Both the position numbers and the translations under genes were made by a program. Source: an uncultured Oscillospiraceae bacterium (GTDB taxonomy: Bacteria; Bacillota; Clostridia; Oscillospirales; Oscillospiraceae). Taken from it: DNA of 55,064 bases. Below, one piece after another: positions 25,684 through 33,829 of this stretch. Each line of letters opens with the position of its first letter. Positions within the stretch are counted from its first letter, which is position 1. Below the pieces are notes generated by a model. The model saw nothing but the letters and a program-made list of their open reading frames with translations. It ran no database searches and was not told the DNA's origin. The DNA is taken from positions 1-55,064 of the forward strand of contig CANQFY010000003.1 of the NCBI GenBank assembly GCA_947600025.1. Direction: 5' to 3'.

Positions 25684-27441
25684 TTATTCCGCCTGCTCCG
25701 GCTGGAACAGCCGCAGCACATTGGCATAGTCATAGTATTTGAGCAGACCGGGCCGGGCCTGGGGCAGCGAATCCAGCTCGTCCCAGGGCACCAGGCAGGC
25801 GTGGCGCTTCTGGGCCGCCCGCTTAGTGACGCAACCTCTGATCTCCTCCTCCGTCAGCTCCCGGAGGGGCAGCTGCGTCCAGCCGTGGGTGTACTGGAAG
25901 GTATTCCACCGCTGATGCTCATATTTTGCCAGCTCCCAGTAGGTCTCCTCCTTCTCCTCCGGCGCGCGGTCCTCCAGGCCCTGGGCCAGCAGCAGCTTGT
26001 TGGGAATGTCCCACACCACCGCCCGGTTGGAATTTTGAAGGTAGGTGCCGATTTCGTTCCAATTCGCGGAAAAAAGGCTGGTCTTGCTATACTGCCGGTG
26101 CAGGGTCTCCGCCCGCCGGTCGGGCTCCCGGAGGACCAGCTCCTCGAAGGTGAACTGGGCGCTGTTGCTCTGGAGGAACATCCCCCCGGCCTCCTTGGAG
26201 AGGAAGTCGATGCTGCTGGCCACCTTCTCAAACAGGGCCACCACCAGCTGGGGATGGTCGCTTCCCATCCCGTGGCGGCGGAACAGCCGCAGCAGGCGCA
26301 TGGCCATGTCCAGATTGAAACGGGTGTCCTCCGTGGCGATGAGCAGCTGGTCCAGCCGCCCCAGCCGCTCCAGCAGGGCCTGAACGCAGGCCTCGGAGTC
26401 CGGCGGGGCCTCCAGCCAGGTGAAGGCCGGCTCCTGCCCCAGCTGGGGCACGTCCATGGAAAGAGCCGCCCGCTTGTGGGCCAGGTCCCGGTCCACGATC
26501 AGCGCCTCCAGCCCCCGGCCGTCCGGTGCGGCGGTGCGGAATGCGGTATTCTCCCAGGTAGACAGCAGAAATTCCCGGCTCAGAGCGCCAAAACCCAAAA
26601 TCCCCAGGCCGAAGGGCCGGGCGGGCACATAGACGCCCCGCTCCCGCTCCCCCGGGGCCCGCTCCATCAACGTGCGCAGCGGCAGATGGTCCTGGAGGAA
26701 GCCCCGGATCAGTAACTGCTCCCGGGACACCAGGTAGGCGTCCAAATTGGGATAGGACAGATTTTCAAAGCGGAGAAGGTCGTTGTCCAAAAAGGCGGTG
26801 ACCCGCAGGCCGGGGATGGAGGATCCCAGCTTCTCCAGCGCATCCAGGCGGGCCAGATTGTTGTTCCGGCCGTCGGGCAGGAGCAGAACATGGTATTTTT
26901 TGCCGGGCCGCAGAAACCGCTCCCAGGGCCGGGTCTCGGTCAGGGCGTCGATATTGGTCCCCTCGTCTGCCTCCTTCTGGGGCACAAAGAGGATGGCAGC
27001 CCCGCGCTCCTGGGCGCGGATCCGGTCGATCATACTCCTGGCGTCCTCCACCTCGCCGCAGACCACATAGATCTCCCGCTTCCACTGCATCCGCACCCGG
27101 TTGACCAGGGCCGCGTATGCCCGGTGGAAAAAGGCCACCAGCAGGGTCCGGATGGTGTAGACCGACATGATATAAAACAGCAAGGTGATAGCCGGATCGT
27201 CGAACCGGGTCAGGTCCGCCCCGAAGGTCATGGCCGATGGGGCCTGATAGGCGCACCGCAGCAGCAGATTCAGCATCTGTGCCGGGCTTGCCCCCTCCGG
27301 CAGCCGGGAAAAGAAGTACAGCGGGATGACAAACAGGTAGGTGTACCCCACGATGAGGAAGCTGCGCACCCGCACCGACCGCCTGCGCAGCAGCCACGTC
27401 AGCAGGGCCATCCCCGCCAAATATCCCAAAAGTATCAGCAT
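25684..27441 (-). CDS. Membrane protein with nucleotide-binding-like and RyR-type domains
   Basis: A 585-residue protein with three N-terminal helices (about 1-18, 28-44, 88-108) and then a cytoplasmic part. The middle reads like two TrkA-N/Rossmann-type units (REIYVVCGEVEDARSMIDRI and FGLGILGFGALSREFLLSTW). The C-terminus (about 510-560) has YEHQRWNTFQYTHGWTQLP followed by RHACLVPWDEL, the pattern of bacterial RyR domains. ATG 27441 has GGGAGGGG before it and a good promoter. It converges on the TIR gene with a shared terminator. TrkA-N plus RyR proteins are reported in bacteria but their role is not settled; sensing of a nucleotide or NAD-type ligand at the membrane is a reasonable guess. 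Confidence 0.7.
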   Translation of the reverse strand: MLILLGYLAGMALLTWLLRRRSVRVRSFLIVGYTYLFVIPLYFFSRLPEGASPAQMLNLLLRCAYQAPSAMTFGADLTRFDDPAITLLFYIMSVYTIRTLLVAFFHRAYAALVNRVRMQWKREIYVVCGEVEDARSMIDRIRAQERGAAILFVPQKEADEGTNIDALTETRPWERFLRPGKKYHVLLLPDGRNNNLARLDALEKLGSSIPGLRVTAFLDNDLLRFENLSYPNLDAYLVSREQLLIRGFLQDHLPLRTLMERAPGERERGVYVPARPFGLGILGFGALSREFLLSTWENTAFRTAAPDGRGLEALIVDRDLAHKRAALSMDVPQLGQEPAFTWLEAPPDSEACVQALLERLGRLDQLLIATEDTRFNLDMAMRLLRLFRRHGMGSDHPQLVVALFEKVASSIDFLSKEAGGMFLQSNSAQFTFEELVLREPDRRAETLHRQYSKTSLFSANWNEIGTYLQNSNRAVVWDIPNKLLLAQGLEDRAPEEKEETYWELAKYEHQRWNTFQYTHGWTQLPLRELTEEEIRGCVTKRAAQKRHACLVPWDELDSLPQARPGLLKYYDYANVLRLFQPEQAE

Positions 27442-27500
27442 GGTGATCCGCTCCCCTCCCCGCGCTTAAAAAGATTCCCGCGTGGGATCGTGTTGGGACC

Positions 27501-27529
27501 ATTATAGCAGAATGCGGCGGCCTTTGCAA
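27501..27529 (-). promoter_or_regulatory. Promoter of the RyR-type gene
   Basis: On the minus strand, TTGCAA (27529-27524), a 17-base spacer and TATAAT (27506-27501), 60 bases upstream of the start. Confidence 0.7.
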
Positions 27530-27615
27530 TCGCTAAGGACGGATTGTTTCGCGCCGCCCCATTTTTCCCTTGGCAAAGGACAAATCCCGCCGTGCCGGGC
27601 AGCGGCAGCCCAATA

Positions 27616-27649
27616 CATACGCCCCGGAGCCGTGGCTCCGGGGCGTATG
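27616..27649. terminator. Strong hairpin after the first GH3 gene
   Basis: A 16-bp perfect inverted repeat (27616-27631 with 27634-27649) lies just past the GH3 stop at 27676. No T-run follows on the minus strand, so it may terminate weakly or protect the mRNA end. Confidence 0.55.
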
Positions 27650-27675
27650 CTATTGAGAAGAGAGGGAGGAAACGC

Positions 27676-30600
27676 TTACTTTTTGCCTGCCTTTTCCTTC
27701 TTCCAGCGAAGAATGATGGCGACGGTGCCCCAGGCGATCAGCCCGGCGGCCACAACGCCCTCGGCAATGAGGATGAAGTAGTAGTTCGGGAAAGGCAGCT
27801 GCCCGGCAACCACGCCGTGGACGATGCCGTTCATGGCGTTGGAGTTGACGGTGGTGTACAGGATGTGCTTCACCGCCTGGCGGGCATAGTACTGGGAGGC
27901 GGGATTGTTGATGTCCAGCTCCGCGTCGGTGTAATAGCCCGTGAGCTTTAGATCGCCGCCGGCCCGGATGCACTGCTCGGTGTCCATGACGCCGCCGCCG
28001 TCATAGTCGGTGATCACGGTGCCCCGGAAGCCCCACTCATTGCGAAGCACGCCGGTAATCAGATTATAGTTGCCGCCGGCCCAGGTGCAGCCGATCCGGT
28101 TGAAGGCGGACATCACCGCCATCACCGTGGGGATCTGGACCTGCTTTTCGGTGTAGGCGCCGTCCTTGTATTCCTGGACGGTGACGGTCTGGGCGCCCCG
28201 GCCCTCGATGCAGATCTGGAAGGGCTTCAGGTAGATCTCCCGGATGGCCTGCTCGTTGGCAAAGGTGGCCACATGGCTCCGGTGATCCTCCTGATCGTTC
28301 AGGGCGAAGTGCTTGATGTAGGCGTACACGCCCTTTTCGGCGCAGGCCGTGGAGGCCTGGAGGGCCATCTGGCCGGACATGAAGCCGTCCTCAGAGTAGT
28401 ACTCAAAGTTCCGGCCGGCGAAAGGCGTTCGGTGGATGTTCATGGCCGGGGCGTACCAGCCGGAGATGATGCCGATATACTGGTGGTTGCCCCAGTTACC
28501 GTCGGCGGCCAGGGCATCCTCGCCCACATAGTAGCCGTGGTAATAGGCGTTCTGCCGGTCCCAGCTGGCCGCTTGGTTGGTGGCGCAGGGATAGGTGATG
28601 GAGTAGGGCTCATGGGTGATGCCGCCCTCGTTCAGGCCGGAGGGGCCGTCGTAGTCGATGGCCCGAGGCTTGCTGGCGGAGGCGGAGCTCAGGGTCTGAT
28701 AGCCGCCGTTGCGGATGATATCGTGGAGCTCCTGGGGGTCCATCTGGTCGATCAGGGCGTCCCAGCCGCCCTCGGCCTCCACCTCGTCAAAGTCCCGGCC
28801 ACGGTAGTCGATCAGCTCCAGATCGCCGGACTGGTTGTACTTCCCGGCCTTGGCGGCGGCGTCCTCCTCGGACATGGGGTTCATGGAGGCGCCCACACCC
28901 CGGGCCTGGATGTTGGCCTTGATCTCGTCGGAGACCTCCACCTCCCAGGTGTAGCCGTTTTTCTCGCTGAAGGGGCTCACCCGCTGGGAGTCCTGGTTGC
29001 CATGGGTCTTGGGGAAGGTGCCCGCCCAGTTTTGCCGGGTGAGGAACTGATCCCGGGCGGTCAGCTCGTCGTAATGGGCATGGTCAAACTGGTTGGTGAC
29101 CGCCACGCCCACCAGAGAGGTGGCGTAAGACACGTTGTCCACGCCGCCATTTTCGGCGTAGTCATAGGTCCACTTACCCACAAAGGAGGCGTCTGCCCCG
29201 CCGAAGAGAGGCTCCTCTACCTGGGTCCCGCCATAGACCAGGAAGTTGTCCACGGCGGCGTGGGCGTTGGGAGCGGCGGTGAGCAGATAGTCCCCGGCCT
29301 CCAGAATGTAGGTCTTGGCGGCAACATCGTCATAGGAGATAAAGTCCTTCCGGTTGACGGTGACGGTGACGGTCTCGGACTCGCCGGGCTGGATGAGGCC
29401 GGTCTTTTCAAAGCCCACCAGGGACGCGGCGGCCTTCTCCACGAAATTAGCCTTGTCGTAGTCGGTGTAGGGGGCGTTCAGGTAGACCTGGACCACTTCC
29501 CGGCCCGCCACCGCGCCGGTGTTGGTCACCTTGACGGTGATCTGAATGTTGCCGTTTTCATCCATGGGGCTCATGGCGAAGTCGGACCACTGGAAGGTGG
29601 TGTAGGACAGGCCAAAGCCGAAGGGGTACTGGACCGTGGTGGCGTAGTCATAGTCGCCGGGGTTGCCCTGGTTCAGGACCTTGTCGAAATAACGGGTCTC
29701 GTAGTACTTGTAGCCCACGTAGATGCCCTCGTCGTAAAAGACGCAGGCCTCCACATCCTGGCCGCCGTTTACCATCATCATGTCGCCCATGTTCTGCATG
29801 GCGGGAGACGAGAAGGCGTCGTAGGCAAACGTGTCCACCAAATGACCGGAGGGGTTGACCTTGCCGCTGAGCACATCCGCGATGGAGCGGCAGGCGTCGC
29901 CGCCGGCGCCGGGGGCCCACAGAACGGCGGAAATATTGGGATAGTCCGCGATCCAGCCCAGCTCAAAGGCGTTGTTGGTGTTCACCACGATGATCACATT
30001 GTCAAAATTGTCGTTCAGGTACTGCACGACCTCCAGCTCCACGGAGTTGGGCTCCAGGTAGTGCTTGTCCTTGTCCGCCTCCACGTCGGTCCAGGCGCCC
30101 ATATAGCGGCCCAGATCCCGGCCCTCGCCGCCGGTACGGGAGAAGAAGAAAATGGGGGTCGTGCCCTGGGCCTCGTCCTTGGCCTCCTGGGGGATGGCGG
30201 AGACGGGGGCCTCCCGGATGGTCCAGTCCTCGGCGCCGCCGTACATAATGGAGCCGGCGCCCCGGGTGTAGGTGGATTTGTTATCGGTGTAGAATTTCCA
30301 AAGGGATTCGTTGATGGAGAAGCCCTGCTCGGTCAGGGCGGTGCGCATATCGCTGGAGATGGTGCTGACGCCGGAGCCGGTGCCGCCCGCCAGGATATTG
30401 ATGGAGGAGGAGGAGAACAGGCTCAGCTTGGAGCCCGCCGCCACGGGCAGACCCTTGCCGTTTTCCGTCCGATTGTACAGCAGCACGAAGCCCTCGGCGC
30501 CGGCCTGCCGGGTGTAGGCCTGTTCGGCGGCCTGGAGCGCCTGGGAATCGGTGATGTCCCGCTTATAGTAGGCGGTGCCCACACCTTCGACATTTTTGGA

Positions 30601-30762
30601 GGCGAACTGGGTCTCGCCGAAGATATCCCGCAGCACCAGGTCGAACATACTGGTGGTGACAACATTCAAGACGATGGAAAATACCAGCAGAATCACCAGC
30701 AGAGGGGCGACAATGGCGGTAAATACCTTCGCGCTCATTTTTTTGCCGTTTTTCTTTGCCAT
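27676..30762 (-). CDS. GH3 protein with inverted domain order and two membrane anchors (A)
   Basis: A 1028-residue glycoside hydrolase family 3 protein, likely a beta-glucosidase acting on the outer face of the membrane. Domain order is inverted: the GH3 C-terminal-type domain comes first (GTGSGVSTISSDMRTAL, FFFSRTGGEGRDLGRYMG, AVLWAPGAGGDACRSIADVLSGKVNPSGHL). A fibronectin-III-like domain follows, and the TIM-barrel domain comes last (HRTPFAGRNFEYYSEDG, KHFALNDQE, GTVITDYDGGG). Asp919 is the expected nucleophile. One helix lies at about 12-34 and another near 990-1015, with Lys-rich ends, so both ends should be cytoplasmic and the enzyme looped outside. It is last in the unit after the GT2 gene (18-base gap) and is a close paralogue of 36117-39221. 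Confidence 0.88.
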   Translation of the reverse strand: MAKKNGKKMSAKVFTAIVAPLLVILLVFSIVLNVVTTSMFDLVLRDIFGETQFASKNVEGVGTAYYKRDITDSQALQAAEQAYTRQAGAEGFVLLYNRTENGKGLPVAAGSKLSLFSSSSINILAGGTGSGVSTISSDMRTALTEQGFSINESLWKFYTDNKSTYTRGAGSIMYGGAEDWTIREAPVSAIPQEAKDEAQGTTPIFFFSRTGGEGRDLGRYMGAWTDVEADKDKHYLEPNSVELEVVQYLNDNFDNVIIVVNTNNAFELGWIADYPNISAVLWAPGAGGDACRSIADVLSGKVNPSGHLVDTFAYDAFSSPAMQNMGDMMMVNGGQDVEACVFYDEGIYVGYKYYETRYFDKVLNQGNPGDYDYATTVQYPFGFGLSYTTFQWSDFAMSPMDENGNIQITVKVTNTGAVAGREVVQVYLNAPYTDYDKANFVEKAAASLVGFEKTGLIQPGESETVTVTVNRKDFISYDDVAAKTYILEAGDYLLTAAPNAHAAVDNFLVYGGTQVEEPLFGGADASFVGKWTYDYAENGGVDNVSYATSLVGVAVTNQFDHAHYDELTARDQFLTRQNWAGTFPKTHGNQDSQRVSPFSEKNGYTWEVEVSDEIKANIQARGVGASMNPMSEEDAAAKAGKYNQSGDLELIDYRGRDFDEVEAEGGWDALIDQMDPQELHDIIRNGGYQTLSSASASKPRAIDYDGPSGLNEGGITHEPYSITYPCATNQAASWDRQNAYYHGYYVGEDALAADGNWGNHQYIGIISGWYAPAMNIHRTPFAGRNFEYYSEDGFMSGQMALQASTACAEKGVYAYIKHFALNDQEDHRSHVATFANEQAIREIYLKPFQICIEGRGAQTVTVQEYKDGAYTEKQVQIPTVMAVMSAFNRIGCTWAGGNYNLITGVLRNEWGFRGTVITDYDGGGVMDTEQCIRAGGDLKLTGYYTDAELDINNPASQYYARQAVKHILYTTVNSNAMNGIVHGVVAGQLPFPNYYFILIAEGVVAAGLIAWGTVAIILRWKKEKAGKK

Positions 30763-30780
30763 TATAGATTTCCCTCCAGA

Positions 30781-32070
30781 TCAGTTTTGGGGAGGCGCGC
30801 CGCGCTGGGAGCCCACATGGGGGATGGCTTTCCACTCCAAATTGGGCAAAAACAGGGCGGCCACATCCAGATAAATGTTGAGCGACATGAAAAAGGGCCA
30901 GAGCAAAATCGCCGCGGTGAGCGTTCCCGGCCCAAGGGGGCCGATCCGCCGCCGCTCCAGGATCACCAGGAGCGCCGCGAAGACGGCGGTGAGCACATAG
31001 GAGATGAGGAAAAACGCCAGACTGAGCCAGCCGTAGGCCGCCCAGACCCGCCCGGCGTCATAGCCGAACAGCGGGCTCAGGGCGATACAGAGAAGCTGGA
31101 TCAGCAGCAGGCCCACGCCCATCACCCCCAGGGGGAGGATGGAGGCAGTGAAATCAAACACGGAAAACCGCTGGGAGGCCGTGTGGCCCGGGGAAAAGAG
31201 ACTCTTGACCAGGGCCCGGAAGCGGGTGAAGAAGACCGTCATATGCCCGCAGGCCCAGCGGAGCCGCTGGCGGAGCATAATGGGGATGGTGGTGGGCTGC
31301 TCGTCGAACAGCTCCGCCTCGTCGCAGTAGAGGATCTTCCGGCCCTGGGCGATCTGGTCAGCGGAGAACTCCCAGTCCTCCGTGAGAGTGACGTACTCCC
31401 AGCCCTCCGTCACCAGCTCCGCCGGAAACAGATAGCCGGTGCCGGAAATGCGGGTGCTGCACCCGCAGAGGGTGCGGCCCCGGGCCTCGTACCGGCAGGC
31501 GGCCAGAAAAAAGATCCCGTACAGGCAGGACAGGTAGTTGCTGCCGAAATTGCCGGAGTTGCGGCAGGAGGTGATCACCTCCCGGCAGCCGTTGGCCTGG
31601 AAGGCGTCGTTCATCCGGCGGATGTAGCTGGGGGTGAGGACATTGTCGGCGTTGAGGACCAGAAAACCGTCCAGCCCCGCGTCCAAGCGGTCCCGCCGGA
31701 GCTGCCGGAACAGGTAGCGGTAGGCAAAGCCCAGGGTCCGCTCCTTGGGATTGTTGTATTCGTAGACCGTGGCGCCATGGGCCCGGGCGATGGCGGCGGT
31801 GCGGTCCGTGCAATTATGGGCCACCACAAAAACCCGCAGGTTCTCCTGGGGATAGTCGTTTTTCCGAATGCTGTCCAGCAGCGCCCCGATCACCGGCTCT
31901 TCATTCCGAGCGGAGATAATGATGCCAAATCTCCCCAGCTTCTTCGCCGGAGGGTAGACCTTCCGGGTGAACATCCCCATGACGGCAAAAACCTGATAGT
32001 GAAAAAGCATCAGGAAAAAAACGCACCAGAGAACAGCGAAAACGATTACGACAATGCCCAGATAACCCAT
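30781..32070 (-). CDS. Processive family 2 glycosyltransferase (beta-glucan synthase-like)
   Basis: A 429-residue membrane glycosyltransferase. One N-terminal helix (1-32) precedes the GT-A domain: SARNEEP (53-59), VVAHNCTDRT (82-91), LVLNADNVL (137-145, the DxD-type site), TEDWEF (230-235, catalytic Asp) and QRLRW (268-272, acceptor-site QxxRW). Four or so helices follow from about 300. This motif set marks processive synthases of cellulose, hyaluronan, curdlan or mixed-linkage glucan; no PilZ domain is present. It sits between a lichenase-type lipoprotein and a GH3 protein. A beta-1,3;1,4-glucan product is therefore the best guess, from context only. GT2 enzymes that make such glucans are known in Gram-positive gut bacteria. 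Confidence 0.85.
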   Translation of the reverse strand: MGYLGIVVIVFAVLWCVFFLMLFHYQVFAVMGMFTRKVYPPAKKLGRFGIIISARNEEPVIGALLDSIRKNDYPQENLRVFVVAHNCTDRTAAIARAHGATVYEYNNPKERTLGFAYRYLFRQLRRDRLDAGLDGFLVLNADNVLTPSYIRRMNDAFQANGCREVITSCRNSGNFGSNYLSCLYGIFFLAACRYEARGRTLCGCSTRISGTGYLFPAELVTEGWEYVTLTEDWEFSADQIAQGRKILYCDEAELFDEQPTTIPIMLRQRLRWACGHMTVFFTRFRALVKSLFSPGHTASQRFSVFDFTASILPLGVMGVGLLLIQLLCIALSPLFGYDAGRVWAAYGWLSLAFFLISYVLTAVFAALLVILERRRIGPLGPGTLTAAILLWPFFMSLNIYLDVAALFLPNLEWKAIPHVGSQRGAPPQN

Positions 32071-32088
32071 GACAGTCCATTCTTTCTA

Positions 32089-32121
32089 CCATAGGGGCGG
32101 CAAGCCGCCCCTATGGCTGTT
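32089..32121. other. Intercistronic hairpin between lichenase and GT2 genes
   Basis: A 12-bp perfect stem, CCATAGGGGCGG with CCGCCCCTATGG (32089-32100 with 32105-32116), and a four-base loop. A T-run lies on the + side only, so in the leftward transcript it is more likely an mRNA-processing or stabilising element than a terminator. Confidence 0.55.
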
Positions 32122-32130
32122 TTTCTAAGA

Positions 32131-33510
32131 TTAGCCGCCCAGGTTAACGCCCTCGGCGGTGGTCTTGACCCACTGATAATCCGCGGTGGCGTCGGACAGG
32201 GTGTACTTGCCCATCCAGCCCTCGGCGTCGGGGGTACCACACCAGTAGTTCATCAGAATCCGACCGGGGGTGGAGGGCAGCGGCGTATCCGCGGAAGCCT
32301 CCACGGTGTACACGGGCTCGCCGTCCACGGTCCAGGTGATGGAATCCTCGGTCCAGATGAAGCCGTAGGTGTGGAATTCTTCGGAAGCGTCGAAGCCCAG
32401 CTCATACCAGTGTTCATGGCCGCCCTGGCCATCCACAAAGTAGTTGAACTGAACGCCGGTGGTGTCCTTGCCCAAAAATTCAATATCGATCTCGTCCCAG
32501 GGGTTGGGGTTCCCATCCAGGCCGATGTCGTAGTTGCCGGTGCAGGTAAAGAAGGTGCTGGCGGTACCCTCCACCTTGGCCGGCTTCATGCTCACGGTGT
32601 ACTCGCCGTAGCCGTAGTGCAGGGCGGTACGGGCCTCACCGGCATAGTAGCCCTGCTCCACCTCGCCGTTGGCGTCGGCAATGTGCAGATGGAGCTGGCC
32701 GTCGGTGAAGGTGACCTGGTCGCCCTTCCAGAAGGTGTTGAACACGCTGCCGTTGGACCAGCCGTCGGAAGCGAACACGCTGCCGTTGGCGGGAGCGCCG
32801 TCGGCAAAGTTGACGTCCAGACCCTGAGTGGGGATCTCCTCCCCGCCCTGGCCTTCCTCGGGAACCAGGGGCGCGCCCTGGGCGGAGGTCTTGATGTACT
32901 GATAGTCTGCGGTGGCGTCGGACAGGGTGTACTTGCCCATCCAGCCCTCGGCGTCGGGGGTGCCGCACCAGTAGTTCATCAGAATCCGGCCGGGAGCGGC
33001 AGGCAGCGGGGTGTCGGCGGAAGCCTCCACGGTGTACACGGGCTGGCCGTCCACATACCAGGTGATGGCCTGCTCGGTCCAGCGGAAGCCGTACTCATGG
33101 AAGCCCTCGGAGGCGTCAAAGCCCAGCTCATACCAGTGCTCATGGCCGCCCTCGCCGTTCACAAAATAGTTGAACTGGACGCCGGTGGTGTCCTTGCCCA
33201 AGAACTCGATGTCGATCTCATCCCAGGGGTTGGGTTCGCCCTGAGCGTTGATGTCGTAGGGGCCGGTGCAGGTGAAGAAGGTGCTGGCGGTACCCTCCAC
33301 CTTGGCAGGCTTCATGCTCACCACATAGTCGCCGTAGCCGTAGTACAGGTTGGTGCGGGCCTCGCCGCTGTAGTAGCCCTGATCCACCTCGCCGTTGGCG
33401 TCCCGGATGCCCAGGTGCATCTGGCCGTCGGAATAGGTCAGGCAGTCGCCCTTCCAGAAGGTGTTGAACACGCTGCCGTTGGACCAGCCGTCGGAGGCGA
33501 ACACGTTCCC
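32131..33510 (-). repeat. Tandem internal duplication encoding the two GH16 domains
   Basis: The stretches at about 32131-32790 and 32860-33510 encode nearly the same roughly 215 residues and share long identical DNA runs, for example around the lichenase signature and around the VFNTFWKGD codons. The boundaries are approximate, and an unlike linker of about 25 codons separates them. Confidence 0.8.
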
Positions 33511-33705
33511 GGTGGGATCGGCGCCGCCGGAGAAGTCTACCAGCATGTCGCCGCCGAGGGGGGTCTCCGGCGCGTTGGTGCCGGCAGTGGTGCCCGCGGG
33601 CTCCTTACCGCCGGTGGTGGTGCCGGGCTGCTTCTCCTGGTTGCAGGCGGTCAAGGCCAGGACCAGGACCAGCGCCAGGGCCAGTGCGAAGATGCGTTTA
33701 CTCAT
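32131..33705 (-). CDS. Lipoprotein with two GH16 lichenase domains
   Basis: A 524-residue secreted lipoprotein (lipobox LTAC, Cys21) with a Thr/Gly-rich linker and two GH16 domains at about 65-275 and 305-520. Each has the lichenase signature DEIDIEFLGKDTTGVQFNYF (from residues 162 and 404). In each, the outer Glu residues (163/167 and 405/409) are the catalytic pair and the Asp between them is present. Surrounding text such as GFDASEGFHEYGFRWT and PGRILMNYW closely follows Bacillus 1,3-1,4-beta-glucanase, so the substrate should be mixed-linkage beta-glucan. The two halves are near-identical, pointing to a recent internal duplication. It starts the GH16-GT2-GH3 run and has its own promoter. 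Anchoring keeps it next to the synthase. Confidence 0.92.
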   Translation of the reverse strand: MSKRIFALALALVLVLALTACNQEKQPGTTTGGKEPAGTTAGTNAPETPLGGDMLVDFSGGADPTGNVFASDGWSNGSVFNTFWKGDCLTYSDGQMHLGIRDANGEVDQGYYSGEARTNLYYGYGDYVVSMKPAKVEGTASTFFTCTGPYDINAQGEPNPWDEIDIEFLGKDTTGVQFNYFVNGEGGHEHWYELGFDASEGFHEYGFRWTEQAITWYVDGQPVYTVEASADTPLPAAPGRILMNYWCGTPDAEGWMGKYTLSDATADYQYIKTSAQGAPLVPEEGQGGEEIPTQGLDVNFADGAPANGSVFASDGWSNGSVFNTFWKGDQVTFTDGQLHLHIADANGEVEQGYYAGEARTALHYGYGEYTVSMKPAKVEGTASTFFTCTGNYDIGLDGNPNPWDEIDIEFLGKDTTGVQFNYFVDGQGGHEHWYELGFDASEEFHTYGFIWTEDSITWTVDGEPVYTVEASADTPLPSTPGRILMNYWCGTPDAEGWMGKYTLSDATADYQWVKTTAEGVNLGG

Positions 33706-33731
33706 GGATGTTCACTCCTTGCTCTAAAATG

Positions 33732-33791
33732 GTCCGGCGCTCTGGCCGGACAGGTTGCCTGCATCATACCAAACTAGGCACTTGGGAGCAA
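33732..33791 (-). promoter_or_regulatory. Promoter and leader hairpin of the GH16-GT2-GH3 genes
   Basis: On the minus strand, TTGCTC (33791-33786), 17 bases, then an extended -10, TGGTATGAT (33771-33763). The leader then forms a 7-bp hairpin, GTCCGGC with GCCGGAC (33732-33751). The weak -35 suggests activation, possibly by the upstream LytTR regulator. Confidence 0.5.
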
Positions 33792-33829
33792 GGGGCGTTT
33801 CCTAATCTGCTGATTTTTTTCGTAAAATG

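Noticed and set aside
28273-32094. A 1273-codon open frame on the + strand opposite the GH3 A and GT2 genes
   Set aside because: It is the mirror of GC-rich coding sequence on the minus strand. Its translation is low-complexity (Gly/Val/His/Leu-rich) and the minus-strand proteins carry clear GH3 and GT2 motifs.
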